From: Streptomyces sp. NBC_01754
Lineage (GTDB): Bacteria > Actinomycetota > Actinomycetes > Streptomycetales > Streptomycetaceae
Direction: 5' to 3'
Length of the DNA stretch: 64,000 nucleotides
Assembly (NCBI RefSeq): GCF_035918015.1
Contig: NZ_CP109132.1
Span: 5,208,001 to 5,272,000, forward strand
A model generated the notes under the pieces. That model searched no databases, had not been told where the DNA came from, and worked only from the letters and a program-made list of their open reading frames with translations. The translations under genes were made by a program, and so were the position numbers. Positions 27,057-34,817 of the stretch are shown in pieces. Numbering within the stretch: the stretch's first letter is position 1; every line of letters starts with the position of its first letter.

Positions 27057-27308
27057 ATGGCGAACGACGTGGCCGTCGATCTGACGGAGGTCGACTGGGA
27101 CAGGCTGCCGGCGCTCCTGACCGACGTGGAGAAGAACCTCAACATCCCCCAGCCGGAAAGCCGTTACCTGACCCTGGACCCGGCGTCGCCCTTCCACGGG
27201 GACCGGCCCGTGCTGCGCGTGTACGTCTCGGACTTCTACGGGGGCGCCTTCCTCACCGCCGAACCGGACGGCGGGATCATCGAACGCGGTCCCGGCGAAC
27301 CGGGCTGA
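27057..27308 (+). CDS. Small hypothetical protein
   Basis: 83-residue acidic protein starting MANDVAVDLTEVDWDRLP, with a strand-rich RPVLRVYVSDFYGGAFL segment. GGGAGG seven bases before the ATG supports translation. I do not recognise a family. It follows directly on a kinase remnant, so the original neighbourhood may be disturbed. Confidence 0.5.
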   Translation: MANDVAVDLTEVDWDRLPALLTDVEKNLNIPQPESRYLTLDPASPFHGDRPVLRVYVSDFYGGAFLTAEPDGGIIERGPGEPG

Positions 27309-27656
27309 TCCGTCACCGGCGAGGGCGCGCGGAAGCGGGACGCACGGCAGGTGGCGGCCATGACCCTCGTGGGGCGGATGCCGCTCGTACAGGTGATGAA
27401 TCCGGGATTTCCGAGGTCAGGGCCGAGGCGAAGGCGATGATGGACGCCTGTCCGGCGCCGGGCCTCCCCCTGGTCCGACCGGGCCGCCGGAGCAGTCCGG
27501 TGCGCGCGGGGTCAAGCCGGGTCCTGGACGCCGGGTCCCCGACTCCGCGCGCCCGCTCTGCGCCCTGTCGGGCCGTCGAACCGCCGTCCAGGGTGGAGGC
27601 GGAACCGGGGGAGCGGGGGAGTCGGAGAGGCGAAACGGCGAACACGAGGGGGCACG
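27309..27656. other. 348-base gap with a possible coding remnant
   Basis: No complete gene. Between about 27398 and 27450 the plus strand reads GDESGISEVRAEAKAMMDA in one frame without a start codon and then loses coding character; this looks like a fragment of a lost gene. The rest is GC-rich with no clear hairpin or promoter box. Confidence 0.3.
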
Positions 27657-28904
27657 ATGCACGATCTGAAGGTCACGTCATGGCAGCTTTTCGGGCATGA
27701 CAGGCTCTATGTGAACCTGCCCGACGGCACGGCGATCGGCTGGGCCGACCTGGGCAGCGGCACGATCACCGTCCTGCACCCGCGCTACCGGGACGCCGTC
27801 ACGGACGCGCTCGCCCGCCAGGTCCCGGACATGCCGGCCCTCGGCGAGGCGGATCCCCCGGCACCACCGTTCACGCCCCCGCCGGTCCCGCGGATCCCGC
27901 CGCTGCGGCGGACGCGGACGCGGATGCGCAGGGGACCGGACGACGGTGAGGCGGCGCGGGCGCCGCGCCGGGAGGCAGTCGAGTCCCCGGCACCGGCCCC
28001 GCGGGTTCCGGAACAGGCGCGGCCGCCCCGCCAGGAGCAGACGCCGGAGTCCGGATCGGCCCGGGCCCAGGACCAGCCGCCCCCGGGGGACCAGCCGGCC
28101 CGGAGGGACCAGCCGTCCCCGGGGGACCCGCCGCCCCTGGAGAGGCAGCCGCCCCCGCAGGACCCGCTGCCTCTCGGGAAGCAGCCGGCCCCGGACGAGC
28201 AGGCGCAGACACGTTCCGAGGACCCGGAGGCCGCGACCCCGCCCCCGCGCCCCGCACGCGGCGGTCCGCCGGAGCTGCCCGGGCTCACCCCCGCCACCGA
28301 TCTCGCCATGCGCCGTCCGGGTGCCGCCCTCCGGGTGCAGCTCGGCGAGTCCGGTGCCGGCACGCTCGTACGCGTCGCCACCGGGGCCCTGCGCAGGCAG
28401 AAGGAGGTGGACCCCCGCCGTACCGCGCTGTCCGGGGAACGGCGGGTCGGGGCCGAACTGAAGCGGCTGACCCGGCACGGCTGGCGGGTCCTGCACTCCG
28501 TGCCCCTGTCGGACGGTACGGAGATCGGCCACCTGCTCATCGGCCCGGGAGGGGCGTTCGCCGTGCGCGCGGAGCACCACCCCCAGGCATCGGTACGGAT
28601 CGACGACGGCACCCTGCGGTTCGGTGACGGCGAGCCCCAGCCGTACAGCCTCGACGACCGCTTCGGGGCCGGACGGGCGCAGAGCGTGCTGGAGGCGTAC
28701 TGCGGCTTCGCCGTTCCGGTCGGGACGGTGCTGGTGTTCACAGGCGTCACCGCTCTCGACGTGGTCACCACCCCGCCGGGCGTACGTGTGCTGAGGGAGC
28801 GCCAGGTATCCGCCCTGGCCCCGCTGAGCGGCGTGCTCACTCCCACCCAGGTGGAGCGGGTCTACGACGTGGCCCGTAACGAGGCGGCCTGGGCGGGCGC
28901 CTGA
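27657..28904 (+). CDS. NERD domain-containing protein with proline-rich linker
   Basis: 415-residue protein. Residues 1-60 form a small globular part (VTSWQLFGHDRLYVNLPDG, IGWADLGSG). Residues 65-215 are a Pro/Gln/Arg/Asp-rich disordered linker with repeated PPPGDQP-like units. The C-terminal 190 residues contain a NERD (nuclease-related) fold: GERRVGAELKRLTRHGWRVLHSVP, then HLLIGPGGAFAVRAEHH, where the usual second acidic residue and Lys are partly replaced. NERD proteins are thought to act on DNA or RNA. The ATG has a GAGGGGGC ribosome site. Confidence 0.7.
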   Translation: MHDLKVTSWQLFGHDRLYVNLPDGTAIGWADLGSGTITVLHPRYRDAVTDALARQVPDMPALGEADPPAPPFTPPPVPRIPPLRRTRTRMRRGPDDGEAARAPRREAVESPAPAPRVPEQARPPRQEQTPESGSARAQDQPPPGDQPARRDQPSPGDPPPLERQPPPQDPLPLGKQPAPDEQAQTRSEDPEAATPPPRPARGGPPELPGLTPATDLAMRRPGAALRVQLGESGAGTLVRVATGALRRQKEVDPRRTALSGERRVGAELKRLTRHGWRVLHSVPLSDGTEIGHLLIGPGGAFAVRAEHHPQASVRIDDGTLRFGDGEPQPYSLDDRFGAGRAQSVLEAYCGFAVPVGTVLVFTGVTALDVVTTPPGVRVLRERQVSALAPLSGVLTPTQVERVYDVARNEAAWAGA

Positions 28905-29113
28905 TCGGGCGTCGGTGCCAGGGCCCGGCAGTCATGCCCCCTGCGGGGCGGAGCCGCCGGACCCGTGGCCGTCCGGCAGCCATGCCCCCGGGGGTACCGT
29001 TCGTGAACGGGACGTTTCGGGATCGGTCCTACGGGCCCTCGCCCCCGTCGCCGCCCGTAGAGTGCGTCGAGGGGTGGTCCGGACGGCGCCCCGGGACAGA
29101 GAGGCGTGACAGC

Positions 29114-29767
29114 GTGCACCCGCCCATGGTCAAGATCCCCGGCGGCACCGTGGATCTCCGCGACGACCGCCGAGGTACCCGCTGGCAGACGGAGATCGCG
29201 CCCTTCCTGCTCGGCCGGTGTCCCGTGACGGCCGGACTGCACCGCACGGTCACCGAAACCGCCACGGCCGCCGGCGACGCCTTTCCCCTGACGAACATCA
29301 GCTGGCTCGACGCCGTGGAGCTGTGCGACCGGCTCTCGGTGGCAAGCGGACTGGCCCCGGCGTACTCCCGCGACCCCGGGACCGGGGAAGTGGTCTGGGA
29401 CCGGACGTCGGACGGCTACCGCCTGCCTACCGAGGCGGAGTGGCAGTACGCCTGCCGGGCGGGTACGACCGGCTACCGGTACGGGGCGATCGACGCCATC
29501 GCCTGGTACGACGGCAACTCGGACGGCAGGGCCCAAGAGGTCGGCGTCAAGTCCCCCAACCCATGGGGGCTGTACGACATGCTGGGCAACGTCTGGGAGT
29601 GGTGCTGGGACCTCTACGACGAGGAGGTCTACGGCTCCTACCGCATCTTCCGGGGCGGCGGCTGGGCCGAGTCGGAGCGTGGCTGCGGCGCCACGGTGCG
29701 CCGCCGCAGCCATCCCACCTTCGCGATCGACGACCTCGGCTTCCGGGTGGCCCGCAGCGTGCGCTGA
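29114..29767 (+). CDS. SUMF1/FGE-type (formylglycine-generating enzyme-like) domain protein
   Basis: 217-residue protein made of one SUMF1 fold: MVKIPGGTVDLRDDR, TNISWLDAVELCDRLS, YRLPTEAEWQYACRAGTT, WGLYDMLGNVWEWCWD and a final LGFRVARS. True aerobic formylglycine-generating enzymes use two Cys near the C-terminus; here only one is left (RGCGATVRRRS), so this is likely a SUMF1-domain protein of another function rather than a sulfatase activator. No sulfatase gene is nearby. GTG at 29114 has GAGAGG upstream; ATG at 29126 is an alternative. Confidence 0.75.
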   Translation: MHPPMVKIPGGTVDLRDDRRGTRWQTEIAPFLLGRCPVTAGLHRTVTETATAAGDAFPLTNISWLDAVELCDRLSVASGLAPAYSRDPGTGEVVWDRTSDGYRLPTEAEWQYACRAGTTGYRYGAIDAIAWYDGNSDGRAQEVGVKSPNPWGLYDMLGNVWEWCWDLYDEEVYGSYRIFRGGGWAESERGCGATVRRRSHPTFAIDDLGFRVARSVR

Positions 29768-29784
29768 CGGACGCCCCGTCAGAT

Positions 29785-29796
29785 TAGTCCAGACCA
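29785..29796. promoter_or_regulatory. DasR-like site (dre) 1
   Basis: TAGTCCAGACCA, a near match to the GlcNAc regulator DasR consensus TGGTCTAGACCA, upstream of the -35 box of the lytic monooxygenase promoter. Confidence 0.6.
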
Positions 29797-29812
29797 ATGC
29801 GGGGCGTTCCTA

Positions 29813-29840
29813 TTGACGTGGACCTGACCGTGAGTATGGT
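29813..29840 (+). promoter_or_regulatory. Promoter of the AA10 lytic monooxygenase gene
   Basis: TTGACG (29813-29818), 16-base spacer, TATGGT (29835-29840). The -10 box overlaps the second DasR-like site, so binding there should block transcription. Confidence 0.65.
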
Positions 29841-29848
29841 CTAGACCT
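29837..29848. promoter_or_regulatory. DasR-like site (dre) 2 overlapping the -10 box
   Basis: TGGTCTAGACCT differs from the perfect palindrome TGGTCTAGACCA only in the last base. It begins 52 bases after the first copy. Paired 12-bp repeats of this kind are the known control element of Streptomyces chitinase promoters. Confidence 0.75.
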
Positions 29849-30035
29849 ACGGTGAGCCCTCGGTCGCCACTCCGCGACCCACGGCAAGCGCGGAGGTGTG
29901 ACCTGCCCCTCGCCATCGGCCGCACACGCGCTTCCGGCGTGCCCCGGCTCGGTGGCATGGCGGGGCGCCGGCCGTGCGGGCGCATCGGCCGCTGCCGTAC
30001 TCGTCGGCGACGGTCTCCACAGCGAAGGAGTTGAC

Positions 30036-30761
30036 ATGAACACGAAGCGAAGGCTGGCTGCCGTCATCGGTGTGGGAATCGCCCCTCTCGTCGCGGTGTG
30101 CCTTCCGGCCGCCACGGCCAGCGCACACGGCTATGTCTCCACACCGCCGAGCCGTCAGGCGCAGTGCGCCTCGGGTGAGGTCAGCTGCGGTTCCATCAAG
30201 TACGAGCCGCAGAGCGTCGAGGGGCCGAAGGGGCTGCGGAGCTGTAGCGGAGGCAACGCGGGATTCGCCGACCTCGACGACGACAGCAAGAACTGGAAGG
30301 TCACCCCGGTCAATAGTTCGACGACCTTCACCTGGAAGCTGACGGCGCGTCATTCCACGAGCACCTGGCAGTACTTCGTAGGCAACCAGACCGTCGCGCA
30401 GTTCAACGACAACGGTGCCCAGCCCGGCGCGACCGTCTCCCACCAGGTGGACTTCGGCGGCCTCACCGGCCGGCAGAAGGTGCTCGCCGTCTGGAACATC
30501 GCCGACACGGCCAACGCGTTCTACGCCTGCATCGACGTGCAGATCGGCGGAGGCAACGGCGGCGGTGGCGGGGGCGGCGGCGAGGAGAACCCGGGCGACT
30601 GCGCCGCGTCGGCCTGGAGCTCCGTGGGCGTCTACAACGGCGGGGGCACCGTCTCCTGGAACGGCCACAACTGGCGTGCCAAGTGGTGGACCCAGGGCGA
30701 GGAGCCCGGCAGTGGCGGCGAGTGGGGCGTCTGGGAGGACCTCGGGGCCTGCGCGGCCTGA
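30036..30761 (+). CDS. AA10 lytic polysaccharide monooxygenase (chitin-active) with CBM5/12
   Basis: 241-residue secreted copper enzyme that oxidatively cuts crystalline chitin. The signal peptide ends ATASA with His31 as the first residue of the mature protein, one half of the copper histidine brace; His106 in LTARHSTSTW is the other. Conserved Cys pairs and the DIADTANAFYACIDVQI-like end of the AA10 domain (to about 170) are visible. A Gly-rich linker leads to a CBM5/12 chitin-binding module with the aromatic motif NWRAKWWTQGEEPG near 210. ATG with GAAGGAG upstream. Two DasR-like sites in the promoter and a GH18 chitinase elsewhere in this window fit a chitin-degrading role. Confidence 0.92.
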   Translation: MNTKRRLAAVIGVGIAPLVAVCLPAATASAHGYVSTPPSRQAQCASGEVSCGSIKYEPQSVEGPKGLRSCSGGNAGFADLDDDSKNWKVTPVNSSTTFTWKLTARHSTSTWQYFVGNQTVAQFNDNGAQPGATVSHQVDFGGLTGRQKVLAVWNIADTANAFYACIDVQIGGGNGGGGGGGGEENPGDCAASAWSSVGVYNGGGTVSWNGHNWRAKWWTQGEEPGSGGEWGVWEDLGACAA

Positions 30762-30863
30762 GGCCCCGCCCCCGCCTTGCCCGTGCCGGTGTACCGGTTG
30801 CCCTCGGTACACCGGCACACCGCCGGGGCCGGCCGCTCGAAGCGTCGCCCCGCCGCGCTCCGG

Positions 30864-31073
30864 TCAGATCTTCGTGAGCGCGGCACCCTTGTGCATCGCC
30901 ACGTGGTCGGTCCTGTCGCTCTTGATCTCGTACTGCGGGTCGTCGGGGGTGCAGCGCCGCATATGCCCCTTGTACGGCACGTCCTCGGTGTGGACCCGGG
31001 TGATCCGGCCCTCCACACGGCCCGCCTCGGAGTTCCAGCGCACATGGTCCCCGACCGAGAAGCTGCTGGTCAT
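30864..31073 (-). CDS. DUF2945 / hypervirulence-associated TUDOR domain protein
   Basis: 69-residue protein: SFSVGDHVRWNSEAGRVEG, IKSDRTDHVAMHKGAAL at the C-terminus. This is the DUF2945 pattern, a small beta-barrel of unknown function. I chose the ATG at 31071-31073, which has GGAAGG seven bases upstream, over an in-frame ATG 18 bases earlier with none. Convergent to the monooxygenase gene and divergent to the DUF488 gene. Confidence 0.75.
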   Translation of the reverse strand: MTSSFSVGDHVRWNSEAGRVEGRITRVHTEDVPYKGHMRRCTPDDPQYEIKSDRTDHVAMHKGAALTKI

Positions 31074-31247
31074 CGGTTCGCCTTCCGTCATGACGGTGTT
31101 CCGGGACTCCTCCAGTGTCGCGTGCCAGACGTTCTTCGCATGTCGTCGCCGACCGGTGGGAGCGGCCGGTGCATCATGTCCGGACGGCGCGGGAGCGGGG
31201 CCGCCCCCGCAGGCGCCCTTCGAGCGGCCTTCGGCGGGAGGGACGTG

Positions 31248-31805
31248 ATGCGCGAGATCTGGACGGTCGGGCACTGGACGTGCCCGGAGGACACGTTCAT
31301 CGGCCGCCTCGACGACCAGCGCATCGACGTACTGGCCGACGTGCGGGCCCACCCGGGATCGCGCCGGAGCCCGCAGTTCCTCGGCGAGGCGATGCGCGTG
31401 TGGCTGGAGCGGGCCGGTATCGACTACGTGTACCTGGACGAGCTCGGCGGCCGGCGGCGCGGACAGGACGTGGACCCCGCCCTCAACGCGGGCTGGCGGA
31501 ACAGGAGCTTCAGGAACTACGCCGACTACACGCTGCTCCCCGCGTACGAGCACGGCATCGCCCGCCTGACCGCCCTCGCGGAGCGCCGCCGCACCGCTGT
31601 GATGTGCGGTGAGCCGATGCCGTGGCGCTGCCACCGCCTGCTCATCGCGAACACCCTCGGCGCCCGCGGCTGGACGGTCCGGCACATCATGGACGACGGT
31701 GAGCCCCGGGTCCACGAACTGGGTGCCTGGGGTGCGCCGCCACGGGTCGACGAGCAGGGCAGGGTCACCTATCCGGCGGACCCGGAAGTGCCCGGCGGAT
31801 CCTGA
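31248..31805 (+). CDS. DUF488 family protein
   Basis: 185-residue protein with the DUF488 signature: IWTVGHWTCPEDTFIGRL at the start, VLADVRAHPGSRRSPQF, LGGRRRGQDVDP, and the C-terminal CGEPMPWRCHRLLIANTL, in which the two Cys and the His-Arg-Leu are family hallmarks. Biochemical role unknown. ATG with GGGAGGG upstream. It is the last gene before the accessory island. Confidence 0.85.
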   Translation: MREIWTVGHWTCPEDTFIGRLDDQRIDVLADVRAHPGSRRSPQFLGEAMRVWLERAGIDYVYLDELGGRRRGQDVDPALNAGWRNRSFRNYADYTLLPAYEHGIARLTALAERRRTAVMCGEPMPWRCHRLLIANTLGARGWTVRHIMDDGEPRVHELGAWGAPPRVDEQGRVTYPADPEVPGGS

Positions 31806-32170
31806 CCGGGCCGTACCCGACCCGCGGGGCGCCCCCGGGTGCCGCCCCGCCGCCCCCTTCGTCCGGCCCCGGATCCCGCCCTACGCGGCCGTGTTTTCGT
31901 ATAGCTGCCGCCAGGTGGCGAGTAGCAGTGAGTGGTCATGGTGACTCGTTGTGATGGCTGACCCTCCTCGCCCCATCGCCGGTCGAATGGCGGGTGGGGG
32001 CGGAATCAGTCGATTGCGCCCCCTCGGATCGATCCAATGAACCGAGACGGGCATAGCGGGGCGAATTGACCCACCGATCCAATCAAGGCCGCTCCGCATT
32101 TGCGCCCCCCATTTAGCCCCCTTGCAGTCATGATCCGGCACCTCGCTGGACGAGCGGAGAGGGGCGATGA
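31806..32170. other. 365-base non-coding gap at the left edge of the island
   Basis: No gene. Base composition is less GC-rich than around it. It contains a GGATCGATCC palindrome (about 32026-32035), the octamer GATCCAAT twice, and two copies of TTGCGCCCCC-like sequence. I searched by eye for a copy of the tRNA-Arg 3' end and found none. Confidence 0.4.
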
Positions 32171-33089
32171 GTGTCGGACCGCCTGTGTCTGCGACACTCA
32201 ACCGATAAGCAGACCAATGCCCGCCAATTTCATTCTCTGGACAGTCTGCTCAAGTCCGGCGCACCCCGGTACGAGGACCCGGCCACCTCCTCCCGCGTCT
32301 ACGCGATCAACCGAACCGGGTTCCGCCGGCTGCTCGACGAGGCGGCGGTCGGCGACAACATCCGCATCGCGGAACGCCGCGCGACTGTTCCGCTCGACCA
32401 AGGACGTCATCCAGATCCGGGAGATCCTCCAGCGGCGCGGCCTGCACCTGCGCATCGCGACCGGCGCCTGGTCCGGTTTCGATCTGGCCGCCGACGACCC
32501 GCAGACCAAGCTGTTCGTCACGATGCTCGCCGGGCTCCTGGAGTTCCAGCGACATGATCGCGGAGAACACGAAGGAAGGCGTTGCCGCCGCCGAGGCCGC
32601 AGGCAAGACAATGGGCAGACCTGCCGCGTTCGATGAGGACCAGGCGGCCGATGTCGTCGAGGCGTACGTCAAGGGAGCCGCGGCCAAGGCGCTCGCCCGG
32701 CAGTACTGCGTCGCACCCAAGGCCATACGCAGGGTGCTCGACACGGCCGGCGCCCGCGACATCGGCGACGTCCTGGAGGAACCAGGCGGCGTGCCCGCCG
32801 ACGTCGAGGATCAGGAACAGGCTGCCGCGCAGCCGCACGCCATCGATGTGCCCGGCCTGCTCGCCGAACACCTCAACGCCACAGACGTCGCCGAGATCCG
32901 GGAAGCGCTGAGCGGTGGCCGGACGATCTGCCGCGGGCAGGGCCACTCGGTGCGTGTCACTGCCCCGCTCGCGCTCCACCAGGCCGTGCTGAAGCAGTGC
33001 GCCGCCCTCGCCGGTGATGGCTCCGCCCGTGCCGGCGCAAGGCGTACCACACCTACGCCGATCGGATCACCACGGCGACGAGGAAGTGA
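32171..33089 (+). pseudogene. Frameshifted serine recombinase (resolvase family)
   Basis: Decayed resolvase-type recombinase. Frame 1 begins at a GTG with GAGAGGGG upstream: LCLRHSTDKQTNARQ with the catalytic Ser, then RTGFRRLLDEA. Near 32375 the reading shifts to a second frame: LFRSTKDVIQIREIL, DPQTKLFVTMLAGLLEFQR. Near 32553 a single missing base moves it to a third frame: IAENTKEGVAAAEAAGKTMG, then the helix-turn-helix AAKALARQYCVAPKAIRRVL. A further shift near 33020-33040 gives the probable end ARRKAYHTYADRITTATRK at 33089. Three lesions make it non-functional as a full enzyme. Resolvases of this type serve Tn3-family transposons or genomic islands. Confidence 0.75.
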
Positions 33090-33244
33090 CTGCGGCGGGC
33101 CATGCTCACGAAGGTGGCAGCGTCGCGGGCACCCGCCGTGCGGTGAGCGGTCGTCCGCTGGAATCAGGCTACATCGAGACCCTGGCCGTCGGCGACGTCG
33201 CCGAGCCTGAGGGCACCGCCACAGTAGAGGGAGAAGCACCGTGA
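33086..33244 (+). CDS. Small coupled ORF before the DegT gene, unknown
   Basis: 52-codon open frame that begins with a GTG overlapping the last codon of the recombinase remnant (GTGA) and ends with a TGA overlapping the GTG of the aminotransferase (GTGA). The C-terminal part is Glu/Gly-rich (GYIETLAVGDVAEPEG) and has strong third-position GC. It may be a real small protein, a leader that couples translation, or chance. A shorter version can start at the GTG at 33143. I do not recognise it. Confidence 0.35.
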   Translation: MTAAGHAHEGGSVAGTRRAVSGRPLESGYIETLAVGDVAEPEGTATVEGEAP

Positions 33245-34377
33245 GCGCATCAGCGAGGCCCGATGCCCGGCGCAACGCCGGCCCGTACCTGTACGGGCGG
33301 GAGAGCGAAGCGATCGTCCGGGTCCTGGAAGGCGGGCAGTACGGACACACCGACATCACCGAAGCGTTCGAGCGCCGGATCGCCGACTTCCTCGGCGTCT
33401 CCGACGCTGTGGCCGTCGCCTCCGGCACGGCAGCCCTCCACACCGCTCTGCTCGCCGCCGGGATCGGCCCCGGCCGTGAGGTGATCGTGCCGTCCATGAC
33501 GTTCTGTGCGACCGTGCAGGCCATCCTGGCAGTCGGCGCCACACCACGGTTCGTCGACATCGACCTCGCCACCCTGTGCGTCAGCGACCAGTTGGTCATG
33601 GACGCCGTCACCGACAAGACGGCCGCCGTCATGCCGGTCCTGTTCGGCGGCCGGCCCGTCGACCTCTCCGCCATCCAGGAGCAACTCGACGAACGAGGCA
33701 TCGTGGTCATCGAGGACGCGGCGCACGCGTTCGGCTCCCGACACGACACCCGTCGTGTCGGGGCGAACGAGGCGGTACTGACCTGCTTCTCGTTCGGACC
33801 GATCAAGAATCTCACCTGCGGCCAGGGCGGCATGGTCATCCCCCGCACGCCCGCCGAAGCCGACACGATCCGCCGGACCCGCCTCCTGGGCGTGGTCCAG
33901 TCCCAGGGCGAACGCGCGAACACTACCAGCTACCGCGTGGACGGCTTCGGCCTGCGCTACCAACTCTCCGCCCTCAACGCCGCCATCGGCCTGGTCCAGC
34001 TCGACGGCTTCCGGGCCGCCGAGGACACCCGCCGCCTCCTCTGGCAGACCTACCGCGACGCCCTCGCCCCACTGGACGGCGTGACGCTCATCGACGTCGA
34101 CGTGGACCACGTCGTGCCGCACCTGTGCCAGGTCCGCGTCTCTCACCGCGCCGGGGTGTTCGCCAACCTCCGGAGCCGGGACATCGGGGTCGGTGTCCAC
34201 TACCCGCCCAACCACACCCAGCCCGCGTTCGCCGCCTGGCACCGCTCCCTGCCGGCCACCGAGCAGGCCGGCGGCGAGATCCTCAGCCTGCCGTTCCACC
34301 AGCACCTCACCGATACGGACATCGACCGCGTGGTGACCTCGCTCGATCAGGCCCTCAAGTCCGTCGGAGGATCGTGA
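33241..34377 (+). CDS. DegT/DnrJ/EryC1/StrS family PLP aminotransferase
   Basis: 378-residue aminotransferase of the sugar-aminotransferase family. Visible: AVASGTAALHTALLAAG (cofactor phosphate site), VIVPSMTFCATVQAIL, IEDAAHAFGS (Asp holding the pyridine N) and the PLP lysine Lys189 in FSFGPIKNLTCG. Such enzymes transfer an amino group to keto-sugars or related carbonyls, typically of nucleotide-linked sugars or cyclitols. GTG with GAGGGAGAAG upstream. Followed with a one-base overlap by an LMW phosphatase gene, so they form an operon. The substrate is not predictable. Confidence 0.88.
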   Translation: MSASARPDARRNAGPYLYGRESEAIVRVLEGGQYGHTDITEAFERRIADFLGVSDAVAVASGTAALHTALLAAGIGPGREVIVPSMTFCATVQAILAVGATPRFVDIDLATLCVSDQLVMDAVTDKTAAVMPVLFGGRPVDLSAIQEQLDERGIVVIEDAAHAFGSRHDTRRVGANEAVLTCFSFGPIKNLTCGQGGMVIPRTPAEADTIRRTRLLGVVQSQGERANTTSYRVDGFGLRYQLSALNAAIGLVQLDGFRAAEDTRRLLWQTYRDALAPLDGVTLIDVDVDHVVPHLCQVRVSHRAGVFANLRSRDIGVGVHYPPNHTQPAFAAWHRSLPATEQAGGEILSLPFHQHLTDTDIDRVVTSLDQALKSVGGS

Positions 34378-34817
34378 TGCGCAAGCTCCTGACCGTCTGC
34401 CTGGGGAACTACTGCCGAAGCCCGCTCGCCCAGGTCGCGCTCACCCGCAGGGGCGGGGCGGCAGTGACGGTCCGCTCCGCCGGGCTGATCGGCAAATGGC
34501 AGGATCATCCCGCCAACCCGTCCATGATCAACGCAGCCCGGCGGCTCGGGCTCGACCTCACCCACCACCGCGGACGGCAGATCACCCTGGAGGACCTGGA
34601 GTGGGCGGATGACGTCCTGGCGATGGACGCCGCCGTCCTCGACACGCTCCGCGCGATCGACGGCGGCCACACCGCCCACAAGCTCCGCCTCTACCTGTCC
34701 GGTCGCGATGTTCCCGACCCCATGGATCAGGACGAGAACACGTTCAACGACTGCGCCGTGGTGATCGAGGCAGGCACAGCCCTGCACATCGGACGCCGCC
34801 GCCCGCAGGCCGGCTGA
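34377..34817 (+). CDS. Low-molecular-weight phosphatase family protein (island copy)
   Basis: 146-residue LMW-PTP fold protein with an intact active site: Cys8 and Arg14 of the CX5R loop (VCLGNYCRSP) and the general acid in VPDPMDQDEN. It could dephosphorylate phosphotyrosine or, more likely in this setting, a small phosphorylated metabolite; arsenate reductase is a related activity. ATG overlaps the DegT stop (TGATG) with GGAGG before it. Its stop abuts the stop of the convergent MurG-like gene with no base between. Confidence 0.82.
   Translation: MRKLLTVCLGNYCRSPLAQVALTRRGGAAVTVRSAGLIGKWQDHPANPSMINAARRLGLDLTHHRGRQITLEDLEWADDVLAMDAAVLDTLRAIDGGHTAHKLRLYLSGRDVPDPMDQDENTFNDCAVVIEAGTALHIGRRRPQAG

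Noticed and set aside
31806..32170. Attachment-site copy of the tRNA-Arg 3' end
   Set aside because: No stretch matching the tRNA 3' part was found by eye, so integration at the tRNA remains unproven.
33014..33085. Longer version of the small ORF ahead of the DegT gene, starting at 33014
   Set aside because: That part overlaps the tail of the recombinase remnant in another frame and has no ribosome site.
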